Shown here piece after piece: positions 1 through 10,253 of a stretch of 34,915 nt of DNA (positions within the stretch are counted from its first letter, which is position 1; the number at the start of each line of letters is the position of its first letter). The stretch comes from Bacteroidota bacterium (GTDB lineage Bacteria > Bacteroidota > Ignavibacteria > Kapaibacteriales > UBA2268): NCBI GenBank assembly GCA_009777815.1, contig WRLB01000012.1, positions 1-34,915 of the forward strand. Direction: 5' to 3'. Both the position numbers and the translations under genes were made by a program. The notes below the pieces were generated by a model. That model did not search any database, was not told where the DNA came from, and was given only the letters and a program-made list of their open reading frames with translations.

Positions 1-13
1 AGGCCTTTTTTTT

Positions 14-3000
14 ATGAATAACTACATTAAATTATTCAAAAAAGTTTTAAAGACGGCTAGCCAAAGAGCGATGATGCTGTCACAAGGTGTTCAGAAGATA
101 AAGAACGCCACGAAAGATTTCTATACATATAATAATTCAAGCAAAACGAAATCTTTCAAAGAAGTTTTAATGCTGGCAAGCTGTATTGCAATGATGCTGG
201 CAATCTACACGCCACAAGCAGAGGCGGACATCATACAAGTAGGCGATGGAACAGATATTAGTTCAGTGGCTACAACTACAGGTGCTCATCCATTTGGATT
301 AATGAACTGGGGTAATGGCACATGCACTTATTTACTTACTGAAAGTGAAATTACAGCAGCCGGCGGACAAGCAGGTCCTATAACTCAGGTAGGATTATAT
401 CTTACTACTGTTCAAAATATGATTGTTACGGGTCCTATGAGCGTTTACCTTATGAACACTACTTTAACTACGGTTCCGAACCCTCCAGTTATTGGATCAA
501 TGACTCAAGTTTACTCTGCACCAACATTTCAATGGAGTACCACATTAGGATCTATAGCAAATGCTTGGACTATGATACCATTAACTACATCATTTGATTA
601 TACAGGTGGAAACTTACTTGTTGCGTTTTGTAATACAACATTAACTAGTAATAGAGGAGGGAGTACATCCACCGTATATCTTCAGGGAAGATCGTCGGTA
701 ACAGGTAGGCATTTAGTACAATATGGTGATGGTGCTTCACAAACCTGTACAGCAATATCTAATACTACTACTAGTTATGTTTTTCTTCCTAACTTTCTCT
801 TAGATATTGAGATGGACGACCACGACAACCTGGAAAACACTTATAAAAGTGCCAAAGTGTTTCAATCGGATGTCACATCGGTAGATAGAGGCGATTTAGA
901 TGTTCCTGTTTTGAGATTAGAGGTCAAAACAAAAGGAAACTTGCCACCACCACAGTTTATAGATACTATAAAGTTTTCAGGCAAGGGTTCTAATCTAAGT
1001 AACAAAATAAGCAAAGCAAAACTTTATTACACGGGAGAATCAGCAACATTTAACCCGAACAGTGCTGAACTGCTTGGCACATTTGATTTTGCTTCTGTCA
1101 GTAACACGGATACGTTTAAGTTTGTCTTGCCGACTCCAAAAAGTTTGTCGCCGAATGGCAGTTATAACTTCTGGCTTGTATATGATATACATTTTATTGC
1201 AGTTCGTGGCGGAACTATAGACGGCAAGTTTGAAAGTATGCATATGTATTCTACGGCAGGAACAACGCAGATGGACCCGGCTGTAGATGACCCAGACCCC
1301 GAGGGGGAATTAATGGTAAAAGGAGCATATCCAGAACATATTTATGATCCACTATTTACTATTACAGTTGGAGAAGAGCCATATGTTACTTTACCAAATC
1401 CAATTTATGTAACAGATAATAACGGACATTCTCTTGCGCCTAGCACAACATACCATGATGATTGTTATAGTCCTTTAAATAGTGTAACTATTCCTTTTCC
1501 TGTAAATTGGGATGGCACTATATATCCTACAGGAACAAACATATGGTTACACGCTAATTTGCATATAGTAATGGGAGCGACAAATATTACTTATTCTTCT
1601 ACTCCTTCGTTTAGCAACAATTCATATAACCACTACTGGGCGCTTTATACAGGAGATAATGCATTGGGGTACTCCGGTGGTGCTGGAGCACTTGGTGCTA
1701 CTACGTCTCTTGGTTATCAAGTACTCGGCACTGCACCAAATAGGCAATTTGTTATCCAATGGACAGGCGGTGATCTAAGAACTAGATCTAGTGCTTGTAA
1801 TTTAATTTTTCAATTTATAATATATGAAAACATAAATTATCAAATGACACTAAATAAAATGCGACTTCATTTTGGTCCTTCAGTATCACCAAATACAAAT
1901 GCTAGTCATTATGCAGTATTTAAAGGTAATAATAGATGGATTAATATTTTGCCTGGAACAGGCGGAAATGTTTATAACTTTGAACAACATTCTACAACAG
2001 CTGGGTGGAATTCTGCTAATTTTTCGCAATATATTGTTCCTAACAGATACATAGATTTTGGTACTTTGGATGTGGATCCTAAATTAGAAGTAGTAAATTT
2101 AACACCTTGTTGCAACAATAATTTTTTAGTTGATACACGTCCTACGGGGCTTGAAGCCCTTACTTCCTTTACATTGGAAGTGTCTGAATTGCAAGATCGA
2201 TATCAAGGTCAGCCAATAGAGTGTTTTTACCGTATATATGGTCCATTGCCTTCGAATAATTTGATTTATGAGATGGTTGCTCCTGGCAATCCTTCGCAAA
2301 ATTATGTTGCATTTACTTCAAACGATGCAGATATAAATGGCTTAATAACATATAATGTTATGCAGGCGGTAGGTACTGCTGTTTGGTCTGGTGATGGTAG
2401 ATCATTAGATTTTACCAATCCTGCAATAAGATTGGGGCAATACAGAACAGAACTTCTTGTTCGTCTTCCAAGCGAACGACCAGGTGAAGATTATGATTAT
2501 GTGGATCACAGCGTTACTTTTAATATAATTGCTGATAATGATTTGGTGGCAAATGTAATTTTAGCCCCTGAGAGGTTAAAAGAGTATCCTATTAATGCTC
2601 GTCCTTTGGAATTAGGTGCATCGTTTTGTAGCAATGGTTTTAACCCCGTAGATAGTTTTAATGCTCAAATTAGGGTTTATACTTGTGATTATGACCCTGT
2701 TACAGGCGAAGTTACAAACAGGGTTTTGTATGCAATTTATCCAAATGATGGTATAAATTTAATATCTCCAAGCAATTATTATACTTGGCGTGCTATTGCG
2801 GGTTCCCCGTTAGAAACACAAGGATGTGTAACGTTAGATTATAGACATTTCGGTTATTTTACTCCAGAGATTAGCAGTTATTATGATTTTGAAGCAGTAT
2901 GTTGGTTTGCCAATGATTTAATAAATGACCGAGATACATCTAATAACGTATTTCCGCGTGCTGGTGAGAGTTATCCAATAAAAGCACAATCAGAGATATA

Positions 3001-6000
3001 TCCTTGTTTATTAGGCGATGATCGTATTGGTTTTTTAGAGCCGCGTTCAGATGTGACAAGTTTAGGTCGTTATCTTTATATTACCACATATTTAGAGAAT
3101 CACGGCTTAGTGGATATATCAGAGTCCTATAATTTATTTATGGAAACTTGGATAACTGAGCAATCAACAGGTAATATAGTATGGCCTGCTACCGGCACTC
3201 CACATAGATATATGGTTAAACGTGGTGGCACGGGTGAAGGTCCAGTTGGAATTCCATGTGTAGATGCTAATAATAATTTATATGGTTGGCGAGTAGACAG
3301 AAGTAGCGGAAGGTTTACAATACATTCAAGAATAGATTGGCGTACTCCTGTTCCAGGATGGCCCGGAACTTGCCGTGATTCTGTAACCTTTAATTTTACT
3401 GTAATTGATGGCTTGATAGGAAATTATAACGTAGGTGTAGGTCAGCATTTCAGAACAATAAACGAGACAATAGATTCATTACATTTCCGTGGTGTTGCTG
3501 GTCCGGTGACATTTGTATTAACAGATGAAGTATATAATGAAAGGGCTTGGACTTCAGTAATGAGGGACGCACCTGCATTAGATTTTCGTTCTAAAATACC
3601 GGGCGTATCAACTACAAGATTTAATCCTGCTACGGGCAGAGACACTACAATAATATATGAAGTTCGCTATGTTCCTTCGTTTCAGCGTTCTAATCAGCGT
3701 GGTTCTATTAGAGTAAATTTAGAAAGTTTGAATGGCGTAGGAATGTGGTTTGGTGCCGCCGATGATTCGGTGACATCAAGAACAGAAGAGCCAATGCTTA
3801 ATTTAGTTCCAAATTTAGAGAAACGTGATTTTAATCAAAGCGATGGACATATAACTTGGGATGGCGGTATAAATAAATCTATCCGTTTAACTTATAGAAA
3901 ACCAACAGGTCTTCCAACAGAATTGATTCCATATTTACGTGGTGAAGAGTTTAGATCGCCTGTGTATATAACTAATGGTAGAAATATCACAATAAAGAAT
4001 TGTATAATAGAAGACGGAGTTAATCAACCTCGTTCAAAGGCGTATTTATTAGGCGGTAATTACTATGCTGGTCCAGATTTAATGTATATTAAGGACTATG
4101 AAAACTATATAGGACAGATGAATAACTCTTATAGTGCAGGAATTACAGTTAGAATGAAGCCACCTTATCAAGAAAGATATCAAGAAAACAGATTTAGATT
4201 AGATACTATTCCGTGCTACAATAATGTTTTTTCAGGTAATGAAATAAATCAATTTTCATATGGTATAGTAAATATAGGTCTGAATTTCCGAATGGTGTCT
4301 TCTCCTTTCTTAATTGATGTAAAAGATACTATAGATATGACACTTGACGATTTAAATAAAAGCATAGATATGACACCAACAGGATCAATTATAATTACAA
4401 ATGGTCCTGATACAACAATACAGATTCGTGTTTATCGTCAAGAATCATCAATCAATATCCGTAGCAGTTTATATTACAAGCACCACACAGAAATAGTTCG
4501 TGGTATAACAACAAATACTTATACTGTTATTGTTGACTCCGCACTTGGTGGCGTAATGCGTATGTTTAATAGAAATAATACAATTGAAGATAATTTGATA
4601 TACGATATAGGCAGAATAGGAATAATTATGGGTAACGATGAAAACTCTATTATTCGCAATAACAGAATACATGGTATAACAGGTGAAATAGAACATCCTA
4701 TCGGTTATAATTATACTACGGGACAGACAATTATGGGACCAGCAGATGATGAAGCAGATTGTGCAGGAATATATTTAGGTGGTAGGCACCGTGCCGATTC
4801 TGTATTAGTGGATGGCTTTATGGTTATAGGAACGCAAGTATATAAGAACGAAATATCTAATATATCTTCGGCAAAATCCATAAGCGGAATTAAGTATGAA
4901 CAAACGATGCTCACAGAAAAAATGACTAACTTGGATATAGAATTCCCCGATGCTTATGAACGCGTAAATATATATAGTAATATTATTTGGGGACTATTAC
5001 CAAGAAATAATAATGTGCATAGATATGGAATCAATGTAGGTATATCTAAAAAATATAAATTAGAAGGCGATGATATCTGGCAACCTTCTGATACATTATA
5101 TCTCAGCACCGCAAGAGATTCTTACTTTATGAACTACCTATTGGTAGCAAATAATACAATTATTATGGAAGAAGACGGAATTAATACTTCACGAGGCGAT
5201 TACTATGGATTAAAAGTTCAAAAAGTGCTAAACTCCCGTATAGTTAATAATGCTGTAGAAATGATGGATACTACATTCTTGTTCCCGAATATTAGCACTA
5301 ACTTTGCAGCAGCAGTATATTACCAAGCACCAACAATTGCAGAATCAAATAATTATATTGATTACAATGTGTATGCGTATAGCAAAAATGAAAATGTGCT
5401 TGTTGATGCTTATAGAACTGTTACAACAGATATATCGGGCGTTATAGTTGATGAAGGTTATAGAAGCGAGTATAAAACGCTATCTAACTGGCAAAACTGG
5501 ATGAAAACAGATCTATTTTCTACTAATAATTCATTTATAAGTGATTTTGAAACAACAGATGAGTTATTCCCTAAATTTAGATACAGAGTAGATCCTTTGC
5601 CAATAAATAATCCTTTAGAAAAACGTGGAATGTATTTAATTGAAGCCGAAACAGATATTGATAATGTTGATAGAACAAAAGGCGACCAACGTTTAGACAT
5701 TGGTGCACAATACTTAAACGGCATTAGATTTACATCTGACGTGGAAGTTCTAAATATAATAGACCCTGCTACTTATTATTCAGGTAGAGGACCTTTATCG
5801 GATGCTGAATACTTTATGAGAAAAGATGAACCACTTAAAGTAAGAGTTCTGTTAAGAAATAATGGTAACGGAGTATTAAGCAATCATCCACTTACTTTAA
5901 GAATTTTCCAAGAACCTGTTGCTACTAACAGTATAACTGTTAATATACATAACAATAATTTTAATGACACATATTATAACGATGAACGTAATCATAGTAA

Positions 6001-7915
6001 TGACAATTCTGTATTTCCTATTATTCCAACTACTATTGGAGCAGAATTCACTGAAACAAAAAATATAACTATAGCCCCAGGTGAAGGTCATATTGTAGAG
6101 TTTGAAGTCCCTGCTAATACATTTAAACCTTATTGGGAACTACAAGGTCATACTGTGCCGATGCAGTTTATAAATATGCGGGTAAATGTAACGCCACGTT
6201 ATCTATTCGTTGCAAATGTAGATGTAGCAGGTGATATGGATCCAAATAACAACGAATTCTCTAAATTAGCAAGGTTCTACATTAAGAAAACTCCTAATGA
6301 TATATTAGTTACTGTATCTAATACACATTATCCTGTTACGGACTACGTGACAGTTAATGGAGTTCTTACTCCTGTTCCAAAAAGAACTGTTACAAATATG
6401 GATTATGTTGCAGGTAGGTTAAATTTTGATACAATTATTGCTGGATTCCGCCGTATTAACTACATTATTTCGGCTGATGAAGAACCAAGATTTGACTATG
6501 ACATTATAGATAGAAGTGTTTGGGATTACAGAAATATTGATTATACTATGTATAAAACATTGTTCTACTCTGACGACTTACCAATGGAACAGTTCAGGTG
6601 GGAAGTTAATAGATATGACTTTACTAAACGTTATTTCCAAGATAAGTGGTTAATGAGAAACCTAACCGACTTCTTACAAAGAGGAACTTCAACTAATAAA
6701 ACAAATTTAATAATACTTAGTGAAGAGTTCTTAAAAGACCTATATCTTGCTGATTTTTCATTATTGTATTTGAACAGAAATGCAAAAGATTTTTTGATAC
6801 ACAACTATTTAAGAACGAATTTAGTTTACGATAGTTTAACAGAAAATGGACCATTAGAATACCATCCTATATCTCCATTATATAGAAAATCTCAGGCAAC
6901 GGTAGGTGTTCCGCCAGTAGATGTATGGACATTTGTAGGACAAAAATATACATTTGCTAACAGAATGGGTTCCCTTACAGGCAGAACAATATCGGATGGA
7001 GTTATATTCAATATCAAAGAAACAGGTTGGTCGTGGACTGAAGGTGCCAGAACAGTTATGGATGCTGACCCTTACGGTTTGCTAATTAGCGCTGTTGATA
7101 ATATGGTAGGATTTAATAATATTGGTTTAGTGTTCGATACTGTGGTTCGTCCTCAAATTCCTTTGTTAGACCTTTCCAGACCAATTCCTGACCAATATAG
7201 AATTGCTTCATTAGCACAAAGCACAACGAAAAATACTGTTACTATGGTAACATTCGATTGGAGACATTATGCTGAAGTAGATAACCTATTGAAAGGAATT
7301 TTCGACTTCTTAGATAAAAATAGTATAGGAACTGATGAGGATGAACTTCCAATAGCACTATATGATTTTGATGCTGTGCCTATTTCTAATAGAGTAGAAT
7401 TAAGTTGGAGCACTGTTAAAGAATCTAATGTTAGAACATTTTTAATAGAACGTGCTAATGTTAATAACAATCATATTGGTTCTTTCAAAGTAGTTGATGT
7501 TATTGATGTTGAAAACGCTGCTATAGTAAATAACTATAATCTTACAGACAGAAATCTTAATTATGATACTGAATACGCATATAAGTTAAAAATTATTGGT
7601 GTTAATGGCGAAATAAAGTATTCCGATACCCGCAAAGTAAGAACAGAATCTGTTATATTTGAAGTATCTGATATTACGCCTAATCCAGTAACTTTAGAAT
7701 CTGAATTTACACTTGTTACAGGTCAAACACAAGATATATACATTTCTATATACGATTTATCAGGTAAAGAAGTAATGCTACTTAACAATAAAAAGTTATC
7801 GTCAGGTTCATATAACTTCACTATAAATGCATTTGATTTAGTATCAGGAAGTTATACTCTTGTTATCAAAAACGAGCAAGAAACTATAACAAAACAATTT
7901 AACGTTGTTAAATAG
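14..7915 (+). CDS. Giant secreted beta-helix protein with T9SS C-terminal sorting domain
   Basis: Predicted cell-surface or secreted protein of 2633 aa; function unknown. An unusually long basic N-terminus (about 50 aa) precedes the hydrophobic segment LMLASCIAMMLA and a likely cleavage site after AEA (residue 71). Residues about 272-435 resemble the BNR-associated N-terminal beta-sandwich found in Bacteroidota secreted proteins. Residues about 1316-1763 have NNTIEDNLIYDIG- and IIRNNRIHG-type repeats, typical of a right-handed parallel beta-helix. Residues about 2100-2440, ending near FDWRHYAEVDNLLKG, look like a globular domain that I recall from Ignavibacteria/Kapabacteria T9SS proteins (low confidence). 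A fibronectin-like segment (about 2449-2540) leads into the type A T9SS domain (ITPNPV... ISIYDLSGKEV... SGSYTLVIKN, about 2555-2633). The frame is open to the left window edge, so the true start could lie upstream of the ATG used here. Residues 1-70 and the 830-1320 nt stretch look more GC-rich than the rest, which may reflect a mosaic origin. Confidence 0.85.
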   Translation: MNNYIKLFKKVLKTASQRAMMLSQGVQKIKNATKDFYTYNNSSKTKSFKEVLMLASCIAMMLAIYTPQAEADIIQVGDGTDISSVATTTGAHPFGLMNWGNGTCTYLLTESEITAAGGQAGPITQVGLYLTTVQNMIVTGPMSVYLMNTTLTTVPNPPVIGSMTQVYSAPTFQWSTTLGSIANAWTMIPLTTSFDYTGGNLLVAFCNTTLTSNRGGSTSTVYLQGRSSVTGRHLVQYGDGASQTCTAISNTTTSYVFLPNFLLDIEMDDHDNLENTYKSAKVFQSDVTSVDRGDLDVPVLRLEVKTKGNLPPPQFIDTIKFSGKGSNLSNKISKAKLYYTGESATFNPNSAELLGTFDFASVSNTDTFKFVLPTPKSLSPNGSYNFWLVYDIHFIAVRGGTIDGKFESMHMYSTAGTTQMDPAVDDPDPEGELMVKGAYPEHIYDPLFTITVGEEPYVTLPNPIYVTDNNGHSLAPSTTYHDDCYSPLNSVTIPFPVNWDGTIYPTGTNIWLHANLHIVMGATNITYSSTPSFSNNSYNHYWALYTGDNALGYSGGAGALGATTSLGYQVLGTAPNRQFVIQWTGGDLRTRSSACNLIFQFIIYENINYQMTLNKMRLHFGPSVSPNTNASHYAVFKGNNRWINILPGTGGNVYNFEQHSTTAGWNSANFSQYIVPNRYIDFGTLDVDPKLEVVNLTPCCNNNFLVDTRPTGLEALTSFTLEVSELQDRYQGQPIECFYRIYGPLPSNNLIYEMVAPGNPSQNYVAFTSNDADINGLITYNVMQAVGTAVWSGDGRSLDFTNPAIRLGQYRTELLVRLPSERPGEDYDYVDHSVTFNIIADNDLVANVILAPERLKEYPINARPLELGASFCSNGFNPVDSFNAQIRVYTCDYDPVTGEVTNRVLYAIYPNDGINLISPSNYYTWRAIAGSPLETQGCVTLDYRHFGYFTPEISSYYDFEAVCWFANDLINDRDTSNNVFPRAGESYPIKAQSEIYPCLLGDDRIGFLEPRSDVTSLGRYLYITTYLENHGLVDISESYNLFMETWITEQSTGNIVWPATGTPHRYMVKRGGTGEGPVGIPCVDANNNLYGWRVDRSSGRFTIHSRIDWRTPVPGWPGTCRDSVTFNFTVIDGLIGNYNVGVGQHFRTINETIDSLHFRGVAGPVTFVLTDEVYNERAWTSVMRDAPALDFRSKIPGVSTTRFNPATGRDTTIIYEVRYVPSFQRSNQRGSIRVNLESLNGVGMWFGAADDSVTSRTEEPMLNLVPNLEKRDFNQSDGHITWDGGINKSIRLTYRKPTGLPTELIPYLRGEEFRSPVYITNGRNITIKNCIIEDGVNQPRSKAYLLGGNYYAGPDLMYIKDYENYIGQMNNSYSAGITVRMKPPYQERYQENRFRLDTIPCYNNVFSGNEINQFSYGIVNIGLNFRMVSSPFLIDVKDTIDMTLDDLNKSIDMTPTGSIIITNGPDTTIQIRVYRQESSINIRSSLYYKHHTEIVRGITTNTYTVIVDSALGGVMRMFNRNNTIEDNLIYDIGRIGIIMGNDENSIIRNNRIHGITGEIEHPIGYNYTTGQTIMGPADDEADCAGIYLGGRHRADSVLVDGFMVIGTQVYKNEISNISSAKSISGIKYEQTMLTEKMTNLDIEFPDAYERVNIYSNIIWGLLPRNNNVHRYGINVGISKKYKLEGDDIWQPSDTLYLSTARDSYFMNYLLVANNTIIMEEDGINTSRGDYYGLKVQKVLNSRIVNNAVEMMDTTFLFPNISTNFAAAVYYQAPTIAESNNYIDYNVYAYSKNENVLVDAYRTVTTDISGVIVDEGYRSEYKTLSNWQNWMKTDLFSTNNSFISDFETTDELFPKFRYRVDPLPINNPLEKRGMYLIEAETDIDNVDRTKGDQRLDIGAQYLNGIRFTSDVEVLNIIDPATYYSGRGPLSDAEYFMRKDEPLKVRVLLRNNGNGVLSNHPLTLRIFQEPVATNSITVNIHNNNFNDTYYNDERNHSNDNSVFPIIPTTIGAEFTETKNITIAPGEGHIVEFEVPANTFKPYWELQGHTVPMQFINMRVNVTPRYLFVANVDVAGDMDPNNNEFSKLARFYIKKTPNDILVTVSNTHYPVTDYVTVNGVLTPVPKRTVTNMDYVAGRLNFDTIIAGFRRINYIISADEEPRFDYDIIDRSVWDYRNIDYTMYKTLFYSDDLPMEQFRWEVNRYDFTKRYFQDKWLMRNLTDFLQRGTSTNKTNLIILSEEFLKDLYLADFSLLYLNRNAKDFLIHNYLRTNLVYDSLTENGPLEYHPISPLYRKSQATVGVPPVDVWTFVGQKYTFANRMGSLTGRTISDGVIFNIKETGWSWTEGARTVMDADPYGLLISAVDNMVGFNNIGLVFDTVVRPQIPLLDLSRPIPDQYRIASLAQSTTKNTVTMVTFDWRHYAEVDNLLKGIFDFLDKNSIGTDEDELPIALYDFDAVPISNRVELSWSTVKESNVRTFLIERANVNNNHIGSFKVVDVIDVENAAIVNNYNLTDRNLNYDTEYAYKLKIIGVNGEIKYSDTRKVRTESVIFEVSDITPNPVTLESEFTLVTGQTQDIYISIYDLSGKEVMLLNNKKLSSGSYNFTINAFDLVSGSYTLVIKNEQETITKQFNVVK

Positions 7916-7936
7916 TTTCTTATTACACAAAAACAT

Positions 7937-7964
7937 AAAGGACTACATTCGTAGTCCTTTTTTT
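7937..7964 (+). terminator. Rho-independent terminator of the giant T9SS gene
   Basis: Perfect 10-bp stem AAAGGACTAC/GTAGTCCTTT with a 4-nt loop, followed by a T run, 22 bases after the stop codon. Confidence 0.9.
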
Positions 7965-8011
7965 ATATGTGTAAAAATATAAATAAAAAAGTTTTTTATT
8001 TCAAAAAAAGT

Positions 8012-8019
8012 TATATTTG
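8012..8019 (+). promoter_or_regulatory. -7 promoter element, copy 1 of 3
   Basis: TATATTTG matches the Bacteroidota TAnnTTTG consensus. It lies 218 bases before the lipoprotein ATG. No TTTG -33 element is seen at the usual distance. Confidence 0.5.
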
Positions 8020-8073
8020 TATTTTATGTTTAACATATAAATAAAAAAGTTTTTTTATTTCAAAAAAAAATAT

Positions 8074-8081
8074 TATATTTG
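8074..8081 (+). promoter_or_regulatory. -7 promoter element, copy 2 of 3
   Basis: TATATTTG in the second tandem copy, in the same orientation and context as copy 1. Confidence 0.5.
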
Positions 8082-8135
8082 TATTTTATGTTTAACATAT
8101 AAATAAAAAAGTTTTTTTATTTCAAAAAAAATTAT

Positions 8136-8143
8136 TATATTTG
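8136..8143 (+). promoter_or_regulatory. -7 promoter element, copy 3 of 3 (closest to lipoprotein gene)
   Basis: TATATTTG. Initiation about 5 nt downstream would give a leader of roughly 90 nt. That leader carries an AAGGA ribosome site (8224-8228) before the ATG at 8237. Confidence 0.6.
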
Positions 8144-8236
8144 TATTTTATGTTTGGCATAAAACAATAAAAAGTTAGATTATTTTTTTTCATAAATGTG
8201 GTGGCACCCACGTAAAAAACTGCTAAGGATAAACCC

Positions 8237-8563
8237 ATGTTAAGTAAATTATTTTACTTGTTGTTTGCAATGTTTATTGCATTGACGCTAAATGCGTGTG
8301 GTGGCAACAAAGAAGAAGCTACCCAAGAAGATCAAGACGTAGCAATAGAAAATGTTACAAATGAAGATGCTACACCAAGCGTAGATGATATGCTTTTAGA
8401 ACTTGATCAGTTAGCAGATGCTTTCTTAAAAGCAAAAGAAGAAAATCAACCTACTGACGAACTTCTTAATACTGCTAATGAATTAAAACTAAAGTTGGAA
8501 GATGCTGAAAGGTCAGAAGACCAAATAGCAAAATATGACGAGATAGTTAAAAAATTTGAATAA
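8237..8563 (+). CDS. Small acidic lipoprotein
   Basis: 108 aa, no recognised family. A signal peptide (residues 1-20) ends in the lipobox LNAC, so Cys21 should be lipidated and the protein anchored in a membrane facing the periplasm or surface. The mature part is very acidic (EEATQEDQDVAIENVTNED), then forms a predicted amphipathic helix from about residue 50 to the end (LLELDQLADAFLKAKEE... LKLKLEDAERSEDQIAKY). The start is supported by an AAGGA site 8 bases upstream and by the signal peptide. The gene stands alone, with three tandem promoters upstream and a strong terminator downstream, which suggests high or finely tuned expression. Small, abundant, helical lipoproteins of this type are often envelope structural proteins, but that role is only a guess here. 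Confidence 0.85.
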   Translation: MLSKLFYLLFAMFIALTLNACGGNKEEATQEDQDVAIENVTNEDATPSVDDMLLELDQLADAFLKAKEENQPTDELLNTANELKLKLEDAERSEDQIAKYDEIVKKFE

Positions 8564-8643
8564 ACTATCCTATCCAACTATATACAAATGAACTATAAAA
8601 CAGATAAAATATCCTAAAGAGTTCGTTATGTATAAAAAATAAG

Positions 8644-8675
8644 CGGCGACACCATTTATGTGTTGCCGTTTTTTT
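8644..8675 (+). terminator. Terminator of the small lipoprotein gene
   Basis: Stem CGGCGACAC/GTGTTGCCG (one G-T pair), 7-nt loop, then a run of seven T. Confidence 0.9.
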
Positions 8676-8763
8676 ATGTTAGGTATCAATTAATCGTTCC
8701 TGTGCAATGTGCATAATATATAAAAGTGTTATGTAGCATTAAACATAGCAGGACAAAAAATCT

Positions 8764-10218
8764 CTATTCATCTTTCAGCATTTGTTTTAGTATCATAAAA
8801 CTTTTGCCGCTGACGGCTTTACCTTTCATTTCTTTTTCTTCTTTTTCGGATAGTTCTTCTTCTGATGTGTTATGTTTTTCTACTTGCATTCTTGCTTTTC
8901 TGAATATAACTCCTTTTGCTTCTTCAATATCTGTTGTATCAAAATCTGTTATATCATCGCTTTCGTGACGAACTTTTTTAACTGCTTGGAGCATTGTATT
9001 ATCTAATTCTTGGTTCAGTGCTTCTTCGCTACTATCTATATCTTTGAATAGTATATCGCCGCTGTATTCTTTTTGCAATCTATCTCTATCGCTAAAATAT
9101 TCTATTCCGCTTATATCGGGTATTGTAAATTTACTTTCTATTTCTGTTAATAAGTTCCTGTCGAATTCATTTTTTAATATCTCTTTTTCTTGTGCAAGTT
9201 CTGCTGTTGTTGGTGGAGGCGGAAGTTCTATTACTTTTTGCATAAATTTATTCCGTTTGCTTTGAACTATGCGTTCTTTTTCTGCTTCTAATTCTAACAT
9301 CTTTTGTTCTTCTTCTGCTTTTATTCGTGCTTCTTCTTCTTTTAATATGCGTAATTGTTCTTCTTCTACTATTCTGCGTTTTTCTTCTTGGATGCGTAAT
9401 CTTTCTATTTCTTCGAAACGTTTTCTTTCTTTATCTATTTTATCTCTTAATAGTTCGTCTGCTTTTAATTTTTCTTCTGCGAGCAATCTATTCTTTTCTT
9501 CTTCTAATTTAGCCATTTTTTCTCTTGTTTTATTTTCTGCAACCATATAGAATACTAAATGCATCAACACTCCTATCAAAAAATAACAAAAGCAAAACGA
9601 AGTAAATAATACCAATGCCGTTGGGGCTATACCTACATCTAAAATGAAAAAAAACAATATTATTAAAAACATTGATATTAAAAAATTAACGTGATTTAAT
9701 ATCTTAAATGGCAACTTTTTTAATCGTTTTATTCGTTCTTTTTCTTCTTTATATACTTCTAAAATCCGTCTATTTTTATCATTATGTTTTTTTAATGCTT
9801 CTTCTATTATTATTATTTTTCTTAACTCGAAGGGGCTTTTGATTGCTTGTTTTTTCTTTAAATTTTTTATTAGTTTGAACACACCGAAAGGCAATCCTAC
9901 TATTGAAATCATTAGTAAAATTGCATTTCTAATACCTTTTTTTATATTTTTTTCTTCTTTACGTTGTTTAATTTGCAGTTCTTTATCGTTTTCTAAAATA
10001 TCTGCATATTGTTTGATTTTCAGAGCAGTTTTTCTTAATTGTTTTTCTTTTAATTCTGCTTTAGTTGATTTTTTATTATTGGATATATTATCAGAAATAG
10101 GAAGCGAATTGCCATTAGTTTTAGCAATTTCGCCTTTAACATTAGCATCTGCTTTTACGATTTGATTATTATTTTCTGTTATATTGATTTCCTGCAATTC
10201 TTTATTTTTCTTTGGCAT
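8764..10218 (-). CDS. Coiled-coil membrane protein of unknown function
   Basis: 484 aa; no family recognised. The N-terminal 95 residues are polar and lysine-rich. Hydrophobic segments lie at about 98-118, 174-194 and 199-226, the last two forming a hairpin. A long charged coiled coil follows (about 228-320; KRFEEIERLRIQEEKRR-type, rich in E, K and R). After it come a proline stretch (IELPPPPTTAE, about 331-340) and an acidic C-terminal region. The layout suggests a membrane-anchored scaffold or cytoskeletal/envelope linker with a large cytoplasmic coiled coil. The gene is transcribed leftward, away from the sRNA-like array that starts right at its 5' end. No convincing minus-strand TAnnTTTG element lies immediately upstream. 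Many antisense open frames here are by-products of the low-complexity coiled-coil codons. Confidence 0.8.
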   Translation of the reverse strand: MPKKNKELQEINITENNNQIVKADANVKGEIAKTNGNSLPISDNISNNKKSTKAELKEKQLRKTALKIKQYADILENDKELQIKQRKEEKNIKKGIRNAILLMISIVGLPFGVFKLIKNLKKKQAIKSPFELRKIIIIEEALKKHNDKNRRILEVYKEEKERIKRLKKLPFKILNHVNFLISMFLIILFFFILDVGIAPTALVLFTSFCFCYFLIGVLMHLVFYMVAENKTREKMAKLEEEKNRLLAEEKLKADELLRDKIDKERKRFEEIERLRIQEEKRRIVEEEQLRILKEEEARIKAEEEQKMLELEAEKERIVQSKRNKFMQKVIELPPPPTTAELAQEKEILKNEFDRNLLTEIESKFTIPDISGIEYFSDRDRLQKEYSGDILFKDIDSSEEALNQELDNTMLQAVKKVRHESDDITDFDTTDIEEAKGVIFRKARMQVEKHNTSEEELSEKEEKEMKGKAVSGKSFMILKQMLKDE

Positions 10219-10253
10219 AATTTTATTTCACTTTTTTTTATTATTTTTGTAAT

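Larger units (their letters stand above)
7977..8158 (+). repeat. Three tandem promoter-bearing repeats (58, 62, 62 bp)
   Basis: Copies begin at 7977, 8035 and 8097. Each holds an A/T inverted repeat (AAATAAAAAA-G-TTTTTTATTT in copy 1), then a TATATTTG element and TATTTTATGTTT. The copies differ mainly in A-run length. This fills most of the 321-base gap between the giant gene and the lipoprotein gene. Confidence 0.9.

Noticed and set aside
9044-9550. Plus-strand Ser/Phe/Leu-rich open frames opposite the coiled-coil gene
   Set aside because: They are antisense reading of Glu/Lys/Arg-rich codons, without promoter or ribosome site.
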